From a virus: a stretch of 64,000 nt of DNA. Where the stretch lies: positions 62,001 to 126,000 of the IMG/VR virus record IMGVR_UViG_3300027861_000011. The stretch is one strand, 5' to 3'. Position 1 is the stretch's first letter. Every line of letters begins with the position of its first letter. Under the pieces are notes generated by a model. It saw only the letters and a program-made list of their open reading frames with translations, ran no database searches and was not told the DNA's origin. A program made the position numbers and the translations under genes. This document shows, piece after piece, positions 41,328-50,044 of the stretch.

Positions 41328-44300
41328 ATGTCTGATAACATTAGAATAAGAACTACACCTGGTGATGGAATTAAGAGTGTAAATATTAATATAAATCAAA
41401 AATTTGATTTTATTGAGATTCTTTCACTTAAGATTTCGCAAGATGAAGCTTATAGAAGTTTTTGTTCTGATTATGGTGCAGTAGTAGGTAGAGTTATTGT
41501 TAATAACGGTGTAGGAGTACCAAACGCAAAGGTATCTATTTTCATACCTATTGATGATAACGATGCTATTGACCCAGAAATTCTTGGGTTATACCCATTT
41601 GAAGTAGTTACTGGAAAAGACTACAACGGAATAGGTTACAACTTATTACCAAGGAACGCAAGAGGTAAAGGTGATTGTTTTACACCTATCGGAACATTTC
41701 CATCAAAAAGAGAAATACAAGATAACCCAGAAGTTAGTTATATATATTGTAAGTATTATAAATATTCGACAACAACAAATAACTCTGGTGATTTCATGTT
41801 ATTTGGTGTTCCAGTAGGACCAAACTTTTTACATTGTGATGTTGATTTATCTGATATAGGTATACTTTCACAAAAACCTTATGAATTAATTAATGATGGT
41901 GCTAGTGAAAATTCATTTGCATCTCCAACCGAGTTTAGAAGTCGTGATGAAACTGTAAATTTAAACCAATTAAAAACAATATCACCTATAAGTGTTGATG
42001 TAGTACCATTTTGGGGTGATAAAGAACAATGCCAAGTTGGAATTAGTAGGGTTGATGTTGACTTAAAAACACAAATTATATCTACCGCAATATTTATGGG
42101 TTCTATTTTTAGCGATACTGAGAATGCCAGTATTAACAAGAGATGTAGACCTAAAAAAGCAATGGGTAATCAAGCTAAATTAGTTGCTGGCCCAGGTACA
42201 ATTGAAATGATTCGTAAAAGTTCTACGGGTCAAATATCAAGATATGATATAAATGGAGGTCAAAATATTGACGATGACGGGACATGGAGTTATTTAGTAC
42301 CAATGAACTTAGATTATAAGGTTACTTCTGAAGATGGCACAATGATACCATCAGATGACCCAACAATAGGTATTGCAACTAGAGCGAATGTTAGATTTAG
42401 AATTTCAATGGGTAGTAATGGTGCAGAAGGAAAACTAAGAAGTAGAGCAAAATATCTTGTACCTAATAACCCAGAACATCAAAATGATGTTGATTATAAT
42501 TTTGATGGAAGTACTAAACCAGAAAGTTTTGTTGATTTTTATTGGAATAAAATTTATACAGTTAAGAATTATATAGCCAGAGTCCAACCAAATAAATCTG
42601 TTGAAAATAGAAACTTTATAGGTATAAAGGATGTAGATGAAGGAGCGAACTCTCCGTTCCCATTTAATAGAATGGATAATTCAGTAAACCCAATTATTGG
42701 GGTTTTGTGTCTTATGTTTAGTATATTTTCGATGATAATATGTGCAATTAATAGTGTGTTAATAAATATTCTTAATCTAGTTCTTCTAATACTTAATGTA
42801 GTATTAGGGATTATTTGTGTTGTTTTAGCTGCTATTAGTGTTCTAGTTTGTGGTTTAGCTCATTTATTTTCGGAAGCTAAACGAAAATCATGTAGGTGTA
42901 GATTGTGTCTTGGACAACCCTGTACTAATGGTGATTGTTTTGGTGCCTGTTTAGATGGTATTCTACCCTATATACCATATATATCAGTAAGTTGCCCAGG
43001 TGACCCAGATGGGATGAATTACGCACCTTGTGGCTTTAAACTTCCTGGTTCTTGGCAAGCTACGGAAGACCTTTCCCAACAAAATAATGGAACTAGCTTT
43101 CATTATCCATTTGATGGCCACCCTGGTCATGATAACCCTACGGCTGGATGGATAGATTGTATGATGCTTGGACTCATGGAAGCCTGGAACGCATTCAAGT
43201 TTGATTTTTATAATGATTGGGTTAATGGTACACTATACTCCTTCTTATTTAAAGTTAAAAAAAGGAAGAAAGGTAAAGGTAAAATGAGATTCTGTGACAC
43301 TGATTGTGAAGACAATATTTTAGGTGTTGATAATAATGAAGATGGTCAAGCAGATACGACATGTCGTAAAAATTACGTTCTTGATTCTTGTACTAAAGTA
43401 CAACCAGACTCTTATACTGATAGTAGTGGAGATAAAAAAGGGGTTAATACTAAAACATATTATCAACTTAGAGAAGGATATATAAAGTTATATAAGGGTG
43501 AATTTTATTATTCGGCCATTTCTAAAAAAACTGGCGTGAGACTTTTTGCTACAGATATAGTTAATCTTGGTTCAATGGTTGATTGTGATTGGCAAGGAAT
43601 ACCTAAGTTTCAACAATATCTTATAGATACAACCCACAATAAACCACCATTACTTGCTGAGTATGATGGAGATGTAGTACCAACCGACCCAGCAAATATC
43701 GATGTGACTGGTTATGATACTAAATTACCTGGTGGAACTGGTGATGATAAGTTAATTGGAAATGTATGGTGTATAATTATGCATGCATCTATGGGGACAA
43801 CACCACAAACATGTATTAATGTGAGAAGGTTTTCAGAACTAGGTGTTGGTTTAGATGAAAATAGAAGTGAGGATATTCCTGGTGATTACGTTGATAATAA
43901 AATTACAAATAATGATGTTGATAATGCATTTGTTAGAGGTGCATTTCTTAATGCCAACACCCCCACCTCAACAAGTATACCTTTAGTTTATTTCGATGGT
44001 ATGACACCACCAGCTAATTACCCTACTAATAATTTTGGTTATGATGATGAGATAAATTATTCAGAATTCAGAGACCGAAAAATTGTAAAAAATTTAAAAG
44101 AACATGAAAATTCATTTTACTTTTATTTTGGTCTTAAACCTGGAAAAACTGCTTTAACAAAAATGAATAATCAATACTTTACGGAATGTATTCCATTTGA
44201 TGATAGGGATTTCTTTATTACTGGTACCATTGATACACCAGATAATGAAGACCCTCTAGGTCAAGGTCAATTAACTATTGAAATGATTAATGGTAAGCCA

Positions 44301-45635
44301 CCATTCCAGATTGAATGGGTAGGTCCAACAATTAGTGGAACCCTATATACAAACTCCCAATCTGGATATAATTCTATTACACAAACATTAAGTAATCTTT
44401 ATGTTGGTAGTTATAATGTAACGGTGGTAGATGATTTAGGTAATACAGCTCAGGGGGTGTTTTATGTTCCAGGTCCAGAACCTACAACATGTAATATACA
44501 ACCAACACCAGCATCTGCTAATGGTGTTTCTGATGGAACAATAAGTGTAAATATAAGTGGTGGTCAAATTCCGTTCACGATAAATATATATGAATCTGAC
44601 CCAGCTATACCAGGTGGTTTTGTTACAACTCCAACTGATACAGCTTCAATCACCTCAACTTCACATGTATTTAGTAATTTACCAGGTGATAATTATTATG
44701 TTGAGGTGATTGATTCTGGAACGCCAATAACAGAATGTAGTAATGATGTAGAAATAACAGAACCAAATGCTTTAATTGTAAGTATTAGTGGTAGTTCATC
44801 ACCATGTTACGGTGAGAATGCTGGTACTGCGACTTCATCAGTAAACGGTGGTACTACACCATATACAGTAGAATGGACAGATTCAAATAATAATAATGTT
44901 AGTAGTAATTTTACTGCTAGTAATTTAGGACCAGGCACTTATACTGCCTCAGTTACTGACTCTAGTAATCAAACTGGTGGAGGAACTTGGGTTGTAACCG
45001 AACCAGGAGACTTGACGTTTACTACTGGTTCTGATGATGTCACCTGTTTTAATCAAAATGATGGTATAATAGGTATTGGTTCCGTATTTTCAGATAATAC
45101 TGTTGAAATTACTGTTGAGGGTGGTGGTACTAACACTTACCAGGTAAATTCACCTGGTACTGGTAGCGACCACCTTTTTTATAATTTAATTGCTGACACT
45201 TACCAAATTAAACTTAGAGATATTATAACTGAATGTGAAAAGATAACTTCTTTAGTAATTAATGAACCAACATCTGAACTGACCGTTAGTATTATAGAGA
45301 CAGTTAACTCATTAACCGCTACAATAGTTGGTGGTTGGGGAAATGAACCAGGTGGTGAATATATTACAGAATGGCAAGTAAGTAATACCCAATATGGAAG
45401 TTATAGCGCACCAAATCTAAATATGTTAGACCCCTCTGTTTCAGCTTCCATAGCTGGGGAAGATGTGCCCCCTTATAGTAATAAAGTAAATTTAAGTCCT
45501 ACCGCTTACGTTCCAGTCGTCTTCCCCAAATGGTGGAGACTTAAAGTAACTGCAAAAAATCAAACTCACGAGACTAATGAGGGATGTACTAAATATAGTA
45601 GTCCAGTTGAACTAGTTGGAGCTTATGTTCCATAA
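41328..45635 (+). CDS. large baseplate/tail protein with hydrophobic segment, Cys cluster and SprB-like repeats
   Basis: A 1435-residue tail protein, several domains long. The N-terminus resembles a carboxypeptidase-regulatory-like beta domain (VVGRVIVNNGVGVPNAKVSI). Residues about 454-514 are strongly hydrophobic (LCLMFSIFSMIICAINSVLI, then LNLVLLILNVVLGIICVVLA), enough for two membrane helices. They are followed by a Cys-rich segment (CRCRLCLGQPCTNGDCFGAC). From about residue 985 to 1315 lie three to four Ig-like repeats with GGTTPYTVEW, LGPGTYTASVTDSSNQ and VTEP/INEP endings, matching SprB repeats of Bacteroidota surface proteins. It lies among baseplate wedge genes. Attachment or membrane contact is an inference. 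Confidence 0.65.
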   Translation: MSDNIRIRTTPGDGIKSVNININQKFDFIEILSLKISQDEAYRSFCSDYGAVVGRVIVNNGVGVPNAKVSIFIPIDDNDAIDPEILGLYPFEVVTGKDYNGIGYNLLPRNARGKGDCFTPIGTFPSKREIQDNPEVSYIYCKYYKYSTTTNNSGDFMLFGVPVGPNFLHCDVDLSDIGILSQKPYELINDGASENSFASPTEFRSRDETVNLNQLKTISPISVDVVPFWGDKEQCQVGISRVDVDLKTQIISTAIFMGSIFSDTENASINKRCRPKKAMGNQAKLVAGPGTIEMIRKSSTGQISRYDINGGQNIDDDGTWSYLVPMNLDYKVTSEDGTMIPSDDPTIGIATRANVRFRISMGSNGAEGKLRSRAKYLVPNNPEHQNDVDYNFDGSTKPESFVDFYWNKIYTVKNYIARVQPNKSVENRNFIGIKDVDEGANSPFPFNRMDNSVNPIIGVLCLMFSIFSMIICAINSVLINILNLVLLILNVVLGIICVVLAAISVLVCGLAHLFSEAKRKSCRCRLCLGQPCTNGDCFGACLDGILPYIPYISVSCPGDPDGMNYAPCGFKLPGSWQATEDLSQQNNGTSFHYPFDGHPGHDNPTAGWIDCMMLGLMEAWNAFKFDFYNDWVNGTLYSFLFKVKKRKKGKGKMRFCDTDCEDNILGVDNNEDGQADTTCRKNYVLDSCTKVQPDSYTDSSGDKKGVNTKTYYQLREGYIKLYKGEFYYSAISKKTGVRLFATDIVNLGSMVDCDWQGIPKFQQYLIDTTHNKPPLLAEYDGDVVPTDPANIDVTGYDTKLPGGTGDDKLIGNVWCIIMHASMGTTPQTCINVRRFSELGVGLDENRSEDIPGDYVDNKITNNDVDNAFVRGAFLNANTPTSTSIPLVYFDGMTPPANYPTNNFGYDDEINYSEFRDRKIVKNLKEHENSFYFYFGLKPGKTALTKMNNQYFTECIPFDDRDFFITGTIDTPDNEDPLGQGQLTIEMINGKPPFQIEWVGPTISGTLYTNSQSGYNSITQTLSNLYVGSYNVTVVDDLGNTAQGVFYVPGPEPTTCNIQPTPASANGVSDGTISVNISGGQIPFTINIYESDPAIPGGFVTTPTDTASITSTSHVFSNLPGDNYYVEVIDSGTPITECSNDVEITEPNALIVSISGSSSPCYGENAGTATSSVNGGTTPYTVEWTDSNNNNVSSNFTASNLGPGTYTASVTDSSNQTGGGTWVVTEPGDLTFTTGSDDVTCFNQNDGIIGIGSVFSDNTVEITVEGGGTNTYQVNSPGTGSDHLFYNLIADTYQIKLRDIITECEKITSLVINEPTSELTVSIIETVNSLTATIVGGWGNEPGGEYITEWQVSNTQYGSYSAPNLNMLDPSVSASIAGEDVPPYSNKVNLSPTAYVPVVFPKWWRLKVTAKNQTHETNEGCTKYSSPVELVGAYVP

Positions 45636-45642
45636 TAAAAAT

Positions 45643-47364
45643 ATGAAAAGGTTAAAACATAAATTAAATGAATTTAAATCAAAATCTGACGTAAATAAAG
45701 AAATTTTTACTAAGGTTGATTTTTTTGGTGAACAAATGCTTTTACCACCAGGAGAGATTAATCATATAGTAGACGTTGGTAAAGAATTCGAAAAGGAACG
45801 TAAGGAATCAAGTATTTATAGGATTAAAGGTACGATAACACCCCTATTCAGTAATCCATTAATGAATATGAACACAGACCCAGAACCAACAGGCATCTTT
45901 GGTTCAAGTTTTATTTCTAATTCTGGAAATGGTTTAGATATTTTTAATAATGACTTATTTAAATTAGACCCAAATGATAATGACTTTGTTGGTAAACCAA
46001 CCCTAACATATGCAGAATCTTATGAAAATAAATTAGCTGAATCTGACGGTTGGTTCGGATTTTATGAACCAGACATAACCAAGTTAGGTATATGTAGATT
46101 TTATGATATCGAACCAACTAGAGAAAGATTCGATTTAAGCTCATATAAAGAAAAGAATTGGGATATAACCATCACATACCCACACAGAAAAAATAATACC
46201 CATACGATAGTCCAAGATGGGTTATTAGTTATAGGTTCTGTTGAGGTCGAAGTTGGAGGTGTACCTATGACAGCAATTGCGACCTCAACATATCACGGTT
46301 TAAATAATGGTGATAAAGTCAGACTTACCAATATGCCAAATATACCTTATAATGGTGAATTCACAGTAGTTAGACGTGGATTAGATAATGGTGATTTAAA
46401 AGATAATTACTTTGTAATAAGACTTGACCCTTCAGTAGTTCCAATTGGTCCTTTGACTGGTAGAATGAAAAGAGTTGTAAATGGACAAGAATCTGAATAT
46501 TATATAAGGATGTTTAAAAAGTTATTAGAAATAGATGGGGATTATGAGATGTACCAATTAGCATTTAGTATTAATGTATTTAATGACCCTAATTATCAAT
46601 TTATAATTAATGAAGATATAGATATTGAGGGGTTAGTTGATAATTTAGGTAGACCACTTAGTGAGTTATATCTTACACTTATTAAAACTGATAGTGGTGG
46701 GGTTTTCCATAAGACTCAATCTGGATTTGATTTAGAATTTATTGCTGGAAATATTATTAATGATGTCTCAAATTCTAGACAAATAACATATGATACATCT
46801 ACCACACAAACACCACTAGAAAATAATATTATACCTGGTCCTGGTACGACTGAATTTTACGGTGATATTGTGGAGTATAATAAATTTGAATTAAGAGAAA
46901 AAATACTTTCAGACGTACTACATAGATTCAACACAACCAATAGAGAGATTAATTACACTAATGGTCTTGCAGATGGACCTAGAAGAGAAGGGTATTTATA
47001 CAACCCACATCATATAATTAAAATAAGAGAATTTTCATTATATATAGAACAAGGTGATATAAATACTATAGGTATTCCAGATTACGCTGAAGATTTAGGT
47101 GATGGTAGATGGCTTTGGAGAGATTTATTAGATATTGGTATATATGACGGAGAAGGTGACTTTTTAGATTACCCATTTACGAATGGGGTTCATTATTTGC
47201 ACCAAAATTATTGTTTTAAAACAATGAGGCAAGACCCATTTACATCATATGACCTATATTATGGTGGGTCATCATTAAGTGACCCCACATTTAACCCACG
47301 AGACCCAATAGGGGACCCAATAACGGATAGGTTTACAGTAAAACGAAGCGATAATGTTTGTTAA
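45643..47364 (+). CDS. baseplate or tail structural protein, unknown family
   Basis: A protein of 573 residues from the ATG at 45643. The frame is also open to a TTG at 45616, but that would overlap the previous gene, and the ATG at 45643 lies eight bases after its stop. It starts with a basic helical head (MKRLKHKLNEFKSK). The rest is beta-rich with aromatic segments (WFGFYEPDITKLGICRFYDI, KNWDITITYPHRKNNTH). The order and strand pattern fit a tail or baseplate protein, but no T4 counterpart was recognised. It overlaps the next gene by 11 bases, which supports joint translation with it. Confidence 0.55.
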   Translation: MKRLKHKLNEFKSKSDVNKEIFTKVDFFGEQMLLPPGEINHIVDVGKEFEKERKESSIYRIKGTITPLFSNPLMNMNTDPEPTGIFGSSFISNSGNGLDIFNNDLFKLDPNDNDFVGKPTLTYAESYENKLAESDGWFGFYEPDITKLGICRFYDIEPTRERFDLSSYKEKNWDITITYPHRKNNTHTIVQDGLLVIGSVEVEVGGVPMTAIATSTYHGLNNGDKVRLTNMPNIPYNGEFTVVRRGLDNGDLKDNYFVIRLDPSVVPIGPLTGRMKRVVNGQESEYYIRMFKKLLEIDGDYEMYQLAFSINVFNDPNYQFIINEDIDIEGLVDNLGRPLSELYLTLIKTDSGGVFHKTQSGFDLEFIAGNIINDVSNSRQITYDTSTTQTPLENNIIPGPGTTEFYGDIVEYNKFELREKILSDVLHRFNTTNREINYTNGLADGPRREGYLYNPHHIIKIREFSLYIEQGDINTIGIPDYAEDLGDGRWLWRDLLDIGIYDGEGDFLDYPFTNGVHYLHQNYCFKTMRQDPFTSYDLYYGGSSLSDPTFNPRDPIGDPITDRFTVKRSDNVC

Positions 47365-48172
47365 TAATTATAAAATAAGAAGACCACATTTAAGTGGTAC
47401 AACTGAGATAAGTATTAATGTTCCATTTGGTCAAACACCATGGTTAGTTGACCAAACGGATATTATTAACAATAAATTTGTGAATGTTGAGGTTGAGAAT
47501 TCTATTAACCCTATACTTGATTATGAAAATGTTAGGTTTGTACCCATCATTACTATCAACAATAGTAACATACCTTGCGATACTGTTAACTATAAGTTAA
47601 ACATGTTAAGTAATGGTAGTTACCCATCTAACACCTATTGGAGTGATGTTGACTTTACACTTAATGACCTTGCATTAAAGAAAAATTCATATGTTAAAAC
47701 ATTTTTAAGGTTAGATTTTTATGACACTGATATCGGGACAAATCAAAGACTTTTATTTTTTAAAACTATTTTTCCAGAAATAGTAAATCTACCAAACCCC
47801 ACTATCTTTAATTTGTCATTTAATACGGGTAATACTCTTATAGATAGAAATTTAAGAGGTGAAGGATTTTTCCTTTATTATTTTAAAGAAGATGTACTAC
47901 CTACAGTACCTAAATATTTATATATGAAAGCTACATTTCTTAATGCTAAAAATGGTTCACAAACAAGCTTTATGTCATCAAACATAACGAATAACCCAAT
48001 TGATGAATTAGTTCAAGAAGGTAGTGGTTTATTATATACTAGATATATATTAAAGAGAGAAGTTGAAGGGTATTATTATGAGATTGATGACACCTACTCA
48101 CAGAACATAACTAAATTAACTAGTAGTGAAATTAATTATACAGTTAATTTATATGAAATAAGTGTATTATAA
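47354..48172 (+). CDS. tail structural protein, unknown family
   Basis: A 272-residue beta-rich protein (MFVNNYKIRRPHLSGTTEIS, NVPFGQTPWLVDQTDIINNK). It shows no enzyme or metal-binding motif. Many Tyr, Asn and Thr residues and regular strands are as expected for a phage baseplate or fibre-connector protein. Its start overlaps the preceding gene by 11 bases and its stop overlaps the next start (TAATG), so it is part of a tightly coupled tail gene chain. Confidence 0.5.
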   Translation: MFVNNYKIRRPHLSGTTEISINVPFGQTPWLVDQTDIINNKFVNVEVENSINPILDYENVRFVPIITINNSNIPCDTVNYKLNMLSNGSYPSNTYWSDVDFTLNDLALKKNSYVKTFLRLDFYDTDIGTNQRLLFFKTIFPEIVNLPNPTIFNLSFNTGNTLIDRNLRGEGFFLYYFKEDVLPTVPKYLYMKATFLNAKNGSQTSFMSSNITNNPIDELVQEGSGLLYTRYILKREVEGYYYEIDDTYSQNITKLTSSEINYTVNLYEISVL

Positions 48173-49035
48173 TGGAGATAATAAAGAGAAAAATACTTTT
48201 AGAAGACTACACTAGTAGAGAGCAAGGTAGTTGGGGAGAACTAACCGCTTCAGCTTTCACTATGAATGTGTTCTTTACCCAAGATGCTGATGATATGGGT
48301 ATTTCAACAAACCTACCTTTCATAGCTAAAGATGGTACGTTACCAACATATCAACCACTACTTGATAAATTAAATTCTTCTGGATATTCATTTAATTTCA
48401 TGGCTGGTGCCACAACAAACATAATTGAAGATGGTACTTCACCAAACACAAGATATCCAGGTAAACTTAAGAATGCTTATTTTATAAATGGAATAAGGGT
48501 AACTGGTCTTACAGAAGATAAACTTTTTACGGTACAATCATATAATAATACAATGCCATATATCCCACTATTTAATATTACTGAAGGGAGTTATTTAGAT
48601 TTTGAGGGTAATCCTTACCAGGGCGGTACAAGAGTAATACAAAATAGTAATGAAAACCCGATATCTTATATTATTGATGGTGATGTTACTGAAATTATTA
48701 ATCTTAATAACCCATATCCAGATTTAGGTATTTTATATAAGAGCTATAGTGGTTTAACAAGAACGGATTATCTGTATGCATTAAACGGGTCTATGCCAAT
48801 AACTGAATTATATTACAAATCTCAAGGATTTAATAATACAAATACCATTCTATCAGCTGAAACAAAAGAGGAATATCTATTTGGTATAACCTCATCACCT
48901 ACAGTTGAAAGTGATTTATTCATTGATAGAGGTATAACCAGTGTTATTCAGAGTCATATGCAATTAGGTGAGGTAGTAACTATGAGGGAATTAATAAATT
49001 ATGGTAATGGATATTATGAAATACAAATTACTTAA
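48172..49035 (+). CDS. tail structural protein, unknown family
   Basis: A 287-residue protein. It starts in a TAATG overlap with the previous gene. The sequence has many short strands, with Gly, Asn and Tyr (YSFNFMAGATTNIIEDGTSP, FINGIRVTGLTEDKLFTVQS), and no helix-rich or catalytic region. It probably forms part of the baseplate periphery with its neighbours. The first residues, MEIIKRKILLEDYTSREQGS, are more helical and could be a docking segment. No family match was recognised. Confidence 0.5.
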   Translation: MEIIKRKILLEDYTSREQGSWGELTASAFTMNVFFTQDADDMGISTNLPFIAKDGTLPTYQPLLDKLNSSGYSFNFMAGATTNIIEDGTSPNTRYPGKLKNAYFINGIRVTGLTEDKLFTVQSYNNTMPYIPLFNITEGSYLDFEGNPYQGGTRVIQNSNENPISYIIDGDVTEIINLNNPYPDLGILYKSYSGLTRTDYLYALNGSMPITELYYKSQGFNNTNTILSAETKEEYLFGITSSPTVESDLFIDRGITSVIQSHMQLGEVVTMRELINYGNGYYEIQIT

Positions 49036-49070
49036 TACTTATATAGAAAGAAAATTATATAAAATTATAG

Positions 49071-49084
49071 TATTTATAAAATAA
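49071..49084 (+). promoter_or_regulatory. late-like promoter motif
   Basis: TATTTATAAAATAA begins 59 bases before the ATG at 49130, in the only sizeable gap within this part of the tail cluster. Confidence 0.5.
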
Positions 49085-49129
49085 GAATTAAATATTCTAT
49101 AACAATAAAAGAATTAAAAAGAATTAATT

Positions 49130-50041
49130 ATGGCAAGTGGAACATACGGTACAGTAAGACCAGCAGATTTATCACCAAGTGATGTTGAGATAACAGTGTT
49201 TTATTCACAAAATAGAGAAACTGAGAACACAAATGTATTTAAATTACCTTCATCTAATTTAACTTCAATTAACAACCCATCTAATACTAACGGATTTGAG
49301 ACGTTTGGTGGTCTTTATACTCTTAGATTACCCATTACTGATTTTAGTTCTAAAGGAATTTACACTATTGTATTTAAACCACTTGAGATAAGAACTAAGG
49401 TCATTGATTGCGGTGTATTAGCTGCATATCCAGATATTAAGGGAATTCTTTTCGATACTTCAGACCCAGGACTAGCCACTGTTGCGGATAAATTCGAAAA
49501 TAATAACCTTACAGGGTATAGAGTAGAGTATTTAGATACTAATAGTGGGGCCATTGACAAAAAGATGAAAAATCTTTTTAGACTTATCACATCTAACAAT
49601 AGAGCTGAACCAGTTAGTCAAAATCTTACAAATACAAATCAAAAAGCTATTAGATATAGATTTAACGATAATTCTACACTTGTGTTTTGTACAATGACAC
49701 CATCATCATCTACTAATGTTAAACCAAACGTTTTACCATTTATTGGTGTACCAAATCAAGACGTAATTATAACAAATACGCTTTTCACACCATTCGTTAT
49801 GGAGATTGAATTAGTTGAGTACGATATTGAAACACTTGCCATTGGTATGTTCGGTAATCAAGCGAAGGGTCTTGAAAATGGAGTTTACACAGTTTATAAC
49901 TTTAACTCCGATATTTATAAACAATATAATCTTTATGAGATTAAAGATAGGTTTACTGGTAAACCATTATTTGAGATTAAAGAAAACAGGAACAATAATA
50001 TTGACTTTTCACAAAATTTTAATGACATATCAAACGTATAA
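49130..50041 (+). CDS. tail or baseplate structural protein, unknown family
   Basis: A 303-residue beta-rich protein. It opens MASGTYGTVRPADLSPSDVE, followed by a strand-rich first half and a region FTPFVMEIELVEYDIETLAI. A single copy of a helix-capped segment near the C-terminus (NLYEIKDRFTGKPLFEIKEN) follows. Position between a promoter motif and the gpI-like gene (only three bases away) indicates a virion part made with the baseplate. No T4 counterpart was recognised. Confidence 0.5.
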   Translation: MASGTYGTVRPADLSPSDVEITVFYSQNRETENTNVFKLPSSNLTSINNPSNTNGFETFGGLYTLRLPITDFSSKGIYTIVFKPLEIRTKVIDCGVLAAYPDIKGILFDTSDPGLATVADKFENNNLTGYRVEYLDTNSGAIDKKMKNLFRLITSNNRAEPVSQNLTNTNQKAIRYRFNDNSTLVFCTMTPSSSTNVKPNVLPFIGVPNQDVIITNTLFTPFVMEIELVEYDIETLAIGMFGNQAKGLENGVYTVYNFNSDIYKQYNLYEIKDRFTGKPLFEIKENRNNNIDFSQNFNDISNV

Positions 50042-50044
50042 TAA

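Noticed and set aside
45616-45642. TTG start of the 573-residue tail protein overlapping the previous gene
   Set aside because: An ATG eight bases after the previous stop gives a normal start; no other gene here uses TTG.
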